In this document: piece after piece, positions 1 through 11,400 of the stretch
Numbering within the stretch: position 1 is the first letter of the stretch
Layout of the letters: each line of letters begins with the position of its first letter
Assembly (NCBI RefSeq): GCF_001039355.2
Contig: NW_019775435.1
Location: 134,384-198,383 of the forward strand
Origin: Lingula anatina
Taxonomy: Eukaryota; Brachiopoda; Lingulata; Lingulida; Lingulidae
Direction of reading: 5' to 3'
Length of the DNA: 64,000 nucleotides
Position numbers and translations under genes: made by a program
Notes under the pieces: model-generated
The model's input: only the letters and a program-made list of their open reading frames with translations
What the model was told of the DNA's origin: nothing
The model's database searches: none

Positions 1-1348
1 GTACAGGGCACCAAGGGATTCCAGTTAGAAGTTCGTTCCAATTACGTTCTCCAATTACTAATATTTGCCCATAACTCAGATATTCCAGTGTTATAACCTA
101 ACGAATAAAGCATTTATATTCCGTATTGCAAATTCTAGCATAGGGGTATATATTTTCAATCATGTCTGTGAGAAACCTTGTTTCGAAATAGATAATATAT
201 CAGTTTTGTTCGGATTTGGACAATTAGTACTTGAATTTCGAGTTCACAGACTTTATATAATCAACTAACAATATTGTCAGCATGCAGAAAATGACAAATA
301 TATCTCTCTTGGCTGTACATGTTTTGTGGGGCTTTGGGTGCTGGGAGTGAGTCAACACATTATTGTATCAATTTATCAGTCATCGTGCCTGGAACAAAGT
401 GCAACGGCACTGATTACAGGTATGTTATCCTATTAATATTTACCAAGTAAAATGTCAATGATAATAGTCTGGAGTTATCAAAATAACCTTTGCAACAATA
501 GGGACAATTGACAAAAATTGCTCTCCAGGCTGTTTTGTTTCCCTTCGGCTGCTGGGAGTGAGCCAACACATAACTGTATCAACGTATTAGTCTTCGTGCC
601 AAAGAAGTATTATTACTGATGCATCTGACATCTGTAAAGTAGATCTTCAGAGATGCATCAGCAATAATATTTACATTTTCCTTAAGATCTATACGGCGAA
701 TTTACATGAGTCTTCGTGCCTGGTACAAATTACAACCGCACTGATTGTATTGTTATTTTCCAAGTACCTTTACGCCCTTATCTTTCTTTGAGTATCCATT
801 GGATTTAATAACCAGCGAACACGCGCACGAGCGTGCGTGCATGTGTGTGCGCGTGTGTGAGAGAGGCATCACTGTAAGTGATGGCAATGCATTCTGGATA
901 ACTGAAAACATATATAAGGGACCATATGCAAGGCTACCCAACTTTCAAAATTCAAAACCTTCAACCCTTTAAATAAAACAACCTTATCCATATTTCCATT
1001 TGAAATGTCAAGAATACTGATAAGAATATTGATAAGTTTTAACGTTACTGGAACTCTTTAGAGCTAAATTATTTAATTTCAGAATGACAAAAAATATCAA
1101 ATCTAACATCAGGGCAGTTTGAGCAACCGAACGTTAAGTTAAAATCTCTACTTTTTGCAAGGAAAACTCAATTTGAGGCACATTTCGGATAGAATAACTT
1201 CAGAATTGCTATTTAATTTACAAGTCTTTTTTTCACCCATCTTTTCTACGGAATAGTAATTTGTAATGGAGGAATGAAAAGTGAAACTAGGTGTTGTGAA
1301 AACGGAGAGAAAAAGACAGAGAAAGAAACCCACGTTACAATTCAGACC

Positions 1349-1350
<2 letters not shown>

Positions 1351-1401
<51 letters not shown>
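1351..1401. repeat. (TA)n microsatellite
   Basis: About 50 bp of uninterrupted alternating A/T, followed by a T-run. Confidence 0.95.
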
Positions 1402-1408
<7 letters not shown>

Positions 1409-1680
1409 TTTAATTTTATGTACAGACACAGATGTGTCTGTACATATAGCCATCACCTGCGTCTGTAGTAGTCGCCGTGCACTTTTACCGATAACACAAT
1501 AAGTGGAAAACTGTTTTTCATTTCAGCTTGAAACTTACAGAATTGATAAATATTTATAATACGCAGGTCAAGTTCGAAAATCAGCATGATCGGGTCACTT
1601 GTAGGGAAGTTATGCTGTTTTTTCACTTTTTTCAGCATATATGCAGCACCGATAACACGATAAGTGGAAAACCATTTTAC

Positions 1681-1731
1681 NNNNNNNNNNNNNNNNNNNN
1701 NNNNNNNNNNNNNNNNNNNNNNNNNNNNNNN
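1681..1731. other. Assembly gap (51 N)
   Basis: A run of 51 undetermined bases. A roughly 31-bp motif (cgataacac-ataagtggaaaac type) occurs near 1488-1519 and again at 1648-1678, directly beside the gap, so the gap probably lies in or next to a local direct repeat. Confidence 0.95.
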
Positions 1732-2705
1732 GACAGGACAGGAACAAGACATAGATGGAGAAAAGGAACTTCTGAGTATGATATCAATAATTCAAATTTG
1801 CAACTATAACTTTTCAATAAATGCCAAACTACAGATACAGGTCAAATTCCCTAGTCTACTCTTTCACATTATTTATTGTCATGAAAGGCACCCTTAAAAA
1901 AGTAGATAAATACAGAGAAAGTTTACACAGAGAGATCAACTTATAAGAATATAATGTCAATTATTTATAACAACATTTTAATAGATATTGACAGAAGGTT
2001 GAGAGTTTTTAGCAAATGTACCTGAAGCAGGGTACACAAACTGTTCCATGATACTTTAATTTTTAACTGCTATCATGCTGGCCTACTGCAATGTCTGCCA
2101 AATTATATTGTCAAATACACTGTAGATTATGCATTTTCTGTTTATAAGCCCATGATTGTATGTTTTCTTGTGTATCAAGATGCTACATTCATGTATGACA
2201 CTGGCAGCATACTGAGTGAAGCAGAATTAGCACTGAGCGGCCTTAACCCAGAAAATGTTTGTACAGACTTGTGAAAATGATGATTAATTGGATAACCCCA
2301 AATACATAGTAATGCAAATATATGGGCACTATAATTTAGGGAATTGAGAACAGTTGCTGTATAATTGAAATCAATTATCCTAAGTTTTGATGATGATGAA
2401 GTTTGGTTTAGAGATCAGAGAAATGAGCCAGAAAAGGTGAATGAGTATTTAAGGCTCATTTGAAAGTCAATATCTGATTGGTTACCCTACAGCAGTCATT
2501 ACCAATGAGATACAATGTGGAAAATTCTTCTGAGTATCAAAGCCAATTTAACTAAAAAGGTAAAATGAAATGTTACGGGATTTTTAGAATTGCTATAAAA
2601 AGCACAATCACTTCCAAGTTTCATCAGATAAACAGTTATTCTCTGACTATGGATCAGCAATTTGGCAGAAGCAGCTGCAGAACTATTCATTGTTTGAACA
2701 GGAAG

Positions 2706-4500
2706 ATGACCAGGCTCATGTTCCTTTGTGTTGTTTTGGTGGTGGTGTCACTACATGGTGGTAAGTACTAAAGTCCAATATATTTATTTCTGTATTAAAG
2801 GCATATGTAACTATATGCGTAAGACTTAATTAGACAAAGTATGCAATATATATATATACAGGAACTTCCAACTGTGATTTGTGAATTGCTGATTTTATTT
2901 TTGTGAACTATAATCACAACCCCCTAACAGTTTTAGGTCATAAATAGGCTCTGTATATTGCCTTTTATAAATATGACTAATATAATACATAATTAAAGAT
3001 GATACTGAATTCAGTTTGAGTACCACCAAGTATTCTTTGATAGAAGCAGTGTCACCATTCTAATCTTCGAGTTTATTTTGCAGCAATTGGGGCAAGTCCA
3101 CCTGTGTGTAGGGATAATGTCGAAAGATGCTGTATGATGGAAATAAACTGGATTCACTGCAAACATACTACCAATGAAGATGGGGAAGCTGTACCTTGTT
3201 CAGAACCTTACTCTTGTGTGTGTAATGATGGATTTTCAGGCAACCATTGTGGCTTTTGTACATGTAGCCCAAGTGAGAATCAAAAATAAAACTATAATTT
3301 AATTAAACACATATATGACACAATATGTATAAATAAGTTCTATCAGCATAGAAAAGTAAGGTTAAACAAAAAAGTTTTATAATTTATAAATTTAACATCT
3401 ATAATATAATATATCAAATAGAAGTCTTTCTTTTTTACTTCATCCCTTTTACATAGAAAGTTCCACATATTAAAGCAGCTGTCTAAAAAGTAAAGTTGTG
3501 AGAACATCATATGTGAATATTTTTGTAAGTCATTTAACTACAAAAGACATCACAGTTTTGTTTTTTATTGATATCTGCCTTGAGGATTAATTATTTACTG
3601 ATTAAGAAAAACAGCAATTATCTGCATGGAATCAAATACACTGAAATACTATTTGTCAACACTGCAGATATGTTTTATGTAATAAATAGAATAATTAATT
3701 TTATTAGATTAAAAATCAATTAATAAACAAGTTAACATTTCAGTTAATTTTGTTTGAAATGGCCTTTTAAGCACGTAATTGGCAGAACATGATCTTTCAT
3801 TTCTTCATTTTCTAGGTGCTGTGTGCCGTGAGTATAATTTCACTTAGATCCAGTAACTGCTTAAAAGTGAAGCTCACAGTTTTATTTTAGGCAAAGTGGA
3901 CTAAACCTTTTATACACAAATATACACAGAAGTTCAACATCTCTAGCTTAATTACTGCTTTATTGAGTATTTCTAAACTCAGGTTAAGAAAATGTATGGA
4001 TTACATCATAAAATAATCCATTATAATAATTATTATGATCACTTATGGCGATCACAAAAATAGCTTAATGTTTTTTCATTCATTCATTTATAACAGATAT
4101 AACAGAAGTTCCCTGTGACGGCACCAACTATGAATTTATCCACAAATATCTTGCATTTGAAGGCAGTGATATTGCATATACTATTTATTATTACTTCCAC
4201 TACCACAGGATAAATCCAATTACAGTTTCCACATGTGATTCTACTCTGACCAATTTTAACACACAACTAGCCATATTTGGTTGTGAAGTTCTATCACAAG
4301 TGCAATTGTCAAGTAACAGGGGCCCGACGTGTACTATTGATTATCAGCATGCTACTGTGGGAAACAATGACAAATGTGGATCACAATACTCCAAAATAGA
4401 ATTGGACCAAGGACGGTTAGACGATGGAACTTATTTGATTGGGGTGTCAGATTGGTTACCTGTTGAAGAGGGAATCTTTGCACTTAATGTCACTTGCTAG
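2706..4500 (+). CDS. Gene D: small secreted Cys-rich protein with PPC-like beta-sandwich
   Basis: Four exons join in phase: 2706-2760, 3084-3272, 3816-3827 (12-nt microexon) and 4097-4500, giving 219 residues. The start at 2706 gives a basic Met-Thr-Arg followed by a hydrophobic core (MFLCVVLVVVSLHG), a clear signal peptide. Longer upstream in-frame Met codons would bury it. Exon 2 is a Cys-rich module ending in an EGF-like CxCxxGFxGxxCGxCxC run. Exon 4 reads STCDS..FNTQLAIF..C..NNDKCGSQYSKIEL..GTYLIGV..GIFALNVTC, which matches the pattern of pre-peptidase C-terminal (PPC-like) beta-sandwich domains; this assignment is by eye. A polyadenylation signal AATAAA lies at 4989. I infer a secreted protein of unknown function. 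No family name is certain. Confidence 0.7.
3816..3827 (+). CDS. Candidate 12-nt microexon of gene D
   Basis: Twelve bases sit between a good acceptor (ttcattttctag) and a consensus donor (GTGAGT). Phase is 1-1, so inclusion or skipping keeps the frame. Inclusion gives Ser-Ala-Val-Cys-His at the junction; skipping gives Asn-Ile-Thr, an N-glycosylation sequon. Splice use is inferred only. Confidence 0.45.
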
Positions 4501-5439
4501 GGCTTTCATTGTCCTTGAACAGCTATTGGCCAAACTGTTATATTTCAGTGAAGTATTTAATTGATGCTCAGACTAAGATTTTATATAACACTTCGTAACA
4601 TCACTTGAAAGAATAATTTTAATGGCATATCGATATTTGTTATGTTAAAATGAAGCACTGATTTGTTTTTCTCTCAGATTTTACATGACACTTGAAAGAA
4701 AATATCATTGGAATACCTTCTAGTCCTAATGAACCATATATTCTCTGTAACTGCATGGGTTGAGTTACACAACTATTATAAATCTCCTCTTTCCTTACAT
4801 ATGGACAATGCAACAGGTCAGCTTGTCTTTTTGCAACCCCTCAAAACCGAGCTCAATGCAGAATGTTTTACCATAAAATCTTGGGTCATAGGCCATGACT
4901 CAGCACTTTTATTAATCACTTCAATAATGATATTTATGACCTGTTTAATAAGTGAAAGTAACATTGTTTGACATTGTTTGAGTTTGACAATAAAAAAGGC
5001 CTCCTTAACCCATAGGCCAAATGTCAACTTCTTTTGTTTGCCATTTGTCTTTTATAAACTCCATTCTTCTCAACTAAGATGAAGGAGATATTAAAATTAA
5101 ATCAGTTTTCAGTTCTGTCTTCACCTATGTCTCACAAAGAAAGAATCCTTAATACATAACCATTCCAGACTTTAATACATGTAGGAGAGGGGGGATGGAG
5201 AGAGAGAGAGGGCACAAAGTTTAGTCAAACAAAGACTTACCTATTACCTTTAATAGTTTAAACTTTAATAATGCAATCTTTTATTGTGAAAGGCACATAA
5301 GAAATATCCACCTACTATGGTAGAAATTTACATTCTAAATAGGCTTATGCAGATTGGCCCTTGGAGACTTAAAATATCCCAAAATGTTGTTCACCATGAC
5401 ACTCAGAGGCCAATGGAGGCATACATTAACAGACATCTA

Positions 5440-6080
5440 ATTTTATCTGGCAGAAGACCTTCATAAATAGAGGATTGATCAACAAACTTGCCACTGGTCA
5501 GTTTCCTGAATCGTGGTCGGTTGCCATCATTTTTCCTTTGCATAAAAAAGGTAACACAAATGATCGCGAATCGGGCAAGCTAAGGACCTACAGCTCATTT
5601 AAACTAGATTTGGTATTTGAGGAATACTTATCTTTTGTGTCCATAGCAGAGCATGGAAGGGCCTACTGCAGGTTCAGAATATCAAACCACAATTTACAGG
5701 TTGAGAAGGGTCGGTATGCCACTGTAGATGGGGAAAATAGAGTATGTGCTGCATGCCTTTCTGATGGCATAACAATTATTGAGAATGAGGAACACGTGTT
5801 AATGTCATGTAGTTTATAAAACGGTCTGAGGGAACACTATATTCCCTAGATTACAACATTGTCACTAGCGACTGCTCTGTCATCACATAATGATGACTTT
5901 ATAAAAAGACTTGCGGCCTTCATATATCATGCTGAGAAATTAAGAGATGTTTTTTTAGATAAGTGATTTGTGTCGTTTATGATATATATTCCTGTGTAGT
6001 CAGCTCAGTATTATTATAAATAGAACTCAATTGATGTACTCTTGGCCTGTAGGCCTGAAATACAGTGAAATAAACAACAA
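5440..6080 (+). mobile_element. Internally deleted non-LTR retrotransposon (LINE) fragment
   Basis: The frame at 5475-5819 begins with a reverse-transcriptase segment (tgqFPesWsvaiifPlhKKGntnd) and jumps directly to the C-terminal region typical of these ORFs (fRiSnHnLqvEkGRY, then CxxC and EEHVLMSC). The region in between, with the catalytic core, is missing. After the stop at 5819 the same frame continues as SHNDDFIKRLAAFIYHAEKLRDVF, another conserved C-terminal stretch. A 3' UTR follows, ending near an AATAAA at about 6070. It is a dead 5'-truncated, internally deleted copy lying between genes D and A. Confidence 0.75.
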
Positions 6081-6506
6081 TATATGTTATGTAAATTACT
6101 TATTCAGATTCAGATATTGAGATTAGGATTGATCAATAAAGATAATTTGGAAGACTGTTAAAAAATAGCCCCTGCATTCAGTCATGAGCCTAGGTTAAAA
6201 AAAAAAATCCGAACATTTATCATGGGACCCAACACCTAACCTTGACGAGTCCCAGGAACCATCAGAATTGAGTTAAAAAACGCGAAATTCTGCTTTTCCA
6301 CAGAAAAAGCTCATGTTTGTGCATTACATGAGCAAATGTGTCCCATACAGTGGTTTCTATACAAGGCATATGACATCTTTATACAATAAGCAACCCTCAT
6401 TTATCTTTTTCATTCAAATTTTTTATGTTACTGATTATAAATAAATCTATTACTCAGCTCTCAGAAATATGTTTAGACCATTCATTGTGACTGTGACATA
6501 ACTGAC

Positions 6507-8418
6507 CTGTTTACAGCTGGTCATTCCAGTGTCATTCTGGTACTGACCAGGGTGGCAGGGCACTGGGTGACCCTCGGGGTTACCACAGCTGTGGCCTGTC
6601 AAGGAAGAAAAAACGATATTAATGTATTAATTTAAAGTCTATAATTCATTACAAAATCATCAGTAGATTTGATACAGACAATTAAAAAAAACAATTTATT
6701 AAGATATAAAAAATCTAAGGGCGCATTCCCAGAGATTTGGATCGAACCAGAGATTTATATTTAGATCGACCTAACTCCCTGGGGGTTCACGCTAAATTGC
6801 AGGCAGCTGAGCGTGCACCATAGTTAATTACCCCCTAACAGCTTTTAGTAGGCACGACAGACACTTAAAGATACATACAAAGTCAATTTTTTGTCACAAA
6901 AACCAACCAAATGCCAGCATATAGTTTCAAGTAGTATAACTAAGAGAATTACCAAAAGGCATTGTTTAATTTTACCCGAAAATGATGTTTGAACAGATTT
7001 TTCTGCTGGCATTCTAAGCTGTATGTCAATGGGGCAGGAAAGTAGGTCACGGAAGTAGGTTAAATTTACAACCAAAAATTTAAAGAAAAGAGCAGTCTAA
7101 AGGTCTTTTATGGCTGATCAAGTGATCTATTCAGTTTATCCCTTGGCATGTCGAATTTATTTGAGTCATATAAGAATCTAGTAGAAGTGGTTTACACGTG
7201 TTACTGGGAATCCATGCTCCACCGATGCTCGGTTCATATGTACGTTTAAGCTGGCTAAGCTGACAGTAATCTAGTGAGACTCCCCACAGGGATAGATCGA
7301 TCTAAAATCTATGGGAATGGGGTCTAAAACAGTAAACACATTGTAACAATCTGGATGTTCTATTTTTTTTTCATACAGAAACAATTGCAGGTTAAATCAT
7401 CTTTCAGAGATATCAGCAACCAGTGTAAGCTGATATGGGCACTATAGCAAAAGTCATTATGAGCTCCTTATGAAGATTATATATGCATTTTTATTAGGAG
7501 TAAATTATGTATATCAAAAAGAAAAACTTTTTTCATCAAATATAGTAACCAATTGAAGAGTACTTGTTGTGGGATATTAACTAGAATCTATGACCAGTAA
7601 TCACCCAACTGGAATCTTCATCCTCCTCAAACAAATCTTATGCTTGAAAAAGCCTAAAAATATACAAGGCCGCACATATAAACTCCGACCCCCAAAGTAA
7701 GCCATTCTGAAACTGTCCAAGGTAAAATGAATAAAGGTACCTTCTGGACACTCCAAACAATATTCCTGGGCCTGGCCAGTCTGGTAATAGCCATCTGGAC
7801 ACTGAAAGAAACATAAGAGGTTATCACGCTATGCTTTCATTCTTTTTAAAAATTCTTTTAGCAAACCAGTTCTGATTTAGGTTCTTGATCTTGATTGATG
7901 CATAAGGGAATCCAGAGTATTCAAATCAGTCAGCTGATCAAGATAGGTCATCAAACAGGGTGAAGAGGGTAGTAAAATTCATGACTTCGGTGCCTGTGTG
8001 TGACAATTTATATATACAACATAACACTATTCTACATCAGTTATGAAACTTAAAAAAAAAAAACACTTTTAAAAGTAAAGAAATTACATTGTTCAATAGT
8101 CCGGCTCATCACAATGTGTCACAAACCTGTCTAATTACTGTCATGTTAGTGTGGTTCATCACAATATCTCACAAACCTGTCTAATAACTGTCATGCTAGT
8201 CCAGTTCATCACAATGTCTCACAAACCTGTCTAATTACTGTCATGCTAGTCTGGTTCATCACAATGTTTCACAAACCTGTCTTATTACTGTCATGCTAAT
8301 CCAGTTCATCACAAATATGTCTCACTAACCTGTCGACATGCTGTCCTGCCTGTCTGGTTTTGGTATTGTCCTGCTATGCATGCCTCTGGAAACTGGACTG
8401 GGCTAGGACAGCTATAGC
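6507..8418 (-). CDS. Gene A exons 27-29: half-unit exons at the C-terminal end
   Basis: Exon 8330-8418 (89 bp, [21 protein letters not shown]) and exon 7741-7801 (61 bp, [15 protein letters not shown]) together make one shortened unit of 50 residues, split by a phase-0 intron. Exon 6507-6595 (89 bp, [21 protein letters not shown]) repeats the first half. By analogy a second-half exon should follow, but I found none to the left. Reading through its GTCAGT donor adds 18 residues to a stop at 6450. Confidence 0.7.
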
Positions 8419-11400
8419 CTATGGATACGTAGAATACAAAGACTGTTTACACTAGACTGAATTGGATCTGCTATAAATCAATTACTGATCTTTCAAGGTT
8501 TTTATCACAAGGACTGACAGGTAATCTGAATTCAGTTTATGTGCAGACACTTAAATATCTGCACATAAACTGAATTCTTATAATTCAATTTTTGCATACG
8601 CTTAGACAAATCAAGTAATTCATGTATTTTCAAATCAAGGTCTTGATTAATAGCATGCATGGTTTTTTCAAAATTCCTGAAGGACAATAACAATTAAGCT
8701 GTTAAAAGAAAGCACATGTCATACAAAATACATATTTAAATCAGGGTAAAGTCAGCCCCCAAAAAATTTTAGATACATTACCTATTGGACACTCCGTGCA
8801 ATTTAATCTACCTGCATAAGGCTGGTAGTGACCGGCTGGGCACTGTATGGGCTGGACATTACCAGCAACTGGACAGTAGTGACCAGTGGGGCAGATAGCG
8901 CATGTTGAACTCCCTATGTTGGCATAGTAACCTGCTGGACACTGAATTGGGGGATCACTGCCAACTGGACACTCATGTCCACCTGGACAAGCGACACAGG
9001 TGGTCATCCCAGCCTGGTTCTGATACTGACCAGTAAGGCAAGGTACTGGAGGCGAGTATATACTGGGACATCTATGACCTGAAGGGACAAAGTTATGTAT
9101 GGTCCAGTCCGCTTTGCCTAATTGTTCACACTATGGTTAATTAATTAAATCTAGTTTATACAATTCTTATAAAAAATTCTTACTAATAAAAGTAAAAAAG
9201 AAACTTCAAAAACCTAATTATAAGCTTCAAAGAAAGAAACAGGTATAATAATTACCTATAAGGCACTCTGTACAATTCTCTTTTCCAGTGTCGGACTGAT
9301 AATGACCAGATGGACACTGGACAGCTGCGGACAAGCCAGTATTTGGACAGTAGTGACCAGTGGGGCAGAGGGTACAGCTTGAGCTTCCAGTGCTGGCAAA
9401 GGAACCAACTGGACACTTGACCGGTGGGTCACTGCCTACTGGACACTGGTGACCACCTGGGCATGGCAGACAAGTGGCCATTCCAGTCTGGATCTGATAC
9501 TGACCAGGGAGGCATGGTTCTGGCAATGCATATATACTAGGACACCTATGACCTGAAATGGATATTCTACAAAAGAATATTTAAAGGCCAGCAATCTACT
9601 AGTTTCAAGTCACCTGTGGTATAACGCAGTCTAATATTGGATCCCTTTTGGATCATAAAAGCCATGAATCAAGTATTTAAGGGTATTTGCCATTGCTTAC
9701 GGTACTTTAAATCTATATTTACTGGTAGATGTCTTTTGTGGTCATGCCCCTTCATCAAAATCTACAATTCTTGACACTTAGTGTTGCAAGTTAAGGTCAA
9801 GGCCAAGTTCAAGGTCACAGGTACTGTGGGCTCATTATCTTAATTTTTACCATCTGTGCTAACATCCAACTCAAATTTGACAAAACGCTTTAGATGGTGC
9901 CATTACCTTGAGGACACTCTAAACATGCAGTGCTCCCAGTGGACGCCTGATAGTGACCATCTGGACACTGGACAGGCTGGACCATGCCCACATCTGGACA
10001 GTAGTGACCAGTGGGGCACACTGTACAACTAGAGCTTCGTGCCTCAGCAAAATAACCAACTGGACACTGGATAGGAGGGTCGCTTCCATCTGGACAATGG
10101 TGTCCACCTGGACATGGAAGACAAGCCATCATTCCGGCCTGACCTTGGTACTGCCCAGACAAACACGCCTCTGGCTCCATATATATATTGGGACAGCGGT
10201 GACCTTGCGATTATAAAACAAACTTTTTTTGAGATGCACACAAAGCTTTCACTGGTTTTTACTCATTAAGCCAAATATGGTCAGTTTTAAAACAGTCAAA
10301 AACATCTAAAAGAACAATGCATTACAAATGCATTGTGAATTTAACAACTAAACNCTGTGAATTTAAGAACTAAACCTGTGACGGATATCAATTTACATGT
10401 ATTTTCAAGGTTTTGAAGGATTCACAAAGCTACTCCTCACCAAAATACCAACTACTGTGAACAAAAAAGCATTTTCAAACCTATTGGGCATTCAGTACAA
10501 CTAACACTCCCAGTGGATGTCTGATAGTGACCATCTGGACACTGAACAGGCTGGACCATGCCTGCATCTGGACAATAGTGACCCGTAGAGCAGCTGGCAC
10601 AGGTAGAACTTCCAATGTTAGCAAAGTGACCAACTGGACATTTCACAGGTGGGGCATTTCCTCCTGGGCATCTGTACCCCCCTGGACATACTTCACAACT
10701 GACCATTCCGGTCTGGTTTTGGTACTGACCGGTCAAACAAGGCTCAGGTGGGGAGTACACACTGGGGCACCTATGACCTGAGGACCATAAAGAAATATTG
10801 TTATAATTAGTGATCTTCAGTAAAATGCTGTCATAATGATAATGGAAGCCATTCAAAATGCAAGACTAGAAAACATACAAGAATCCACATGACTGGGGTT
10901 AACTTTCCAGCTGTGGGGATGGAATTCTTGATGCATGCTGAAATACAAACAAATAAACATTTTTTGCGGTGGCTTTTCTTTAAATATATTTCAGAGACAA
11001 AATAATTTAATATTATTAAATAAAAAAATTATACATAAAAGAAGAGTAAAATGTGACTCAGCTAAATCTATAATGTAACACTTATTTTACTCATACAAGA
11101 CCATGATTAAAGATCCTACATGTACACTATAGCTAATAAGTCCCCGGTCACTTTAATAGCACACGCTGTCTACATCAGACGCGCTAATGCGCACGTCCCC
11201 GACAGTGTTAATGATAGGGGGATTACGATGGACAGCGCATGTTGCTCACAGCAGTAGGCACTGCCGCCGAAGTGAAACCGGTAATTAAGTCTTTAACTTG
11301 ACTAAACATGTTTTGCTTTGTAACTTGCGTCCTTCAGTCTTGCTGTTGCGTAAAACAGTCGTGGCTAATTGTTTTTGCAACGGAAAGCACAGTAGGAAGG

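Larger units (their letters stand above)
1..2700. other. Gene-free left flank with repeats
   Basis: No convincing exon seen. The stretch holds diverged direct repeats (311-420, 530-600 and 706-745 share a 'gctgggagtgag..caacaca' / 'cttcgtgcc' theme), a near-perfect hairpin (609-668), a (TA)n tract (1351-1401) and an assembly gap (1681-1731). The short open frames over the (TA)n tract are YIYIYI low-complexity translations and are not genes. Confidence 0.6.
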
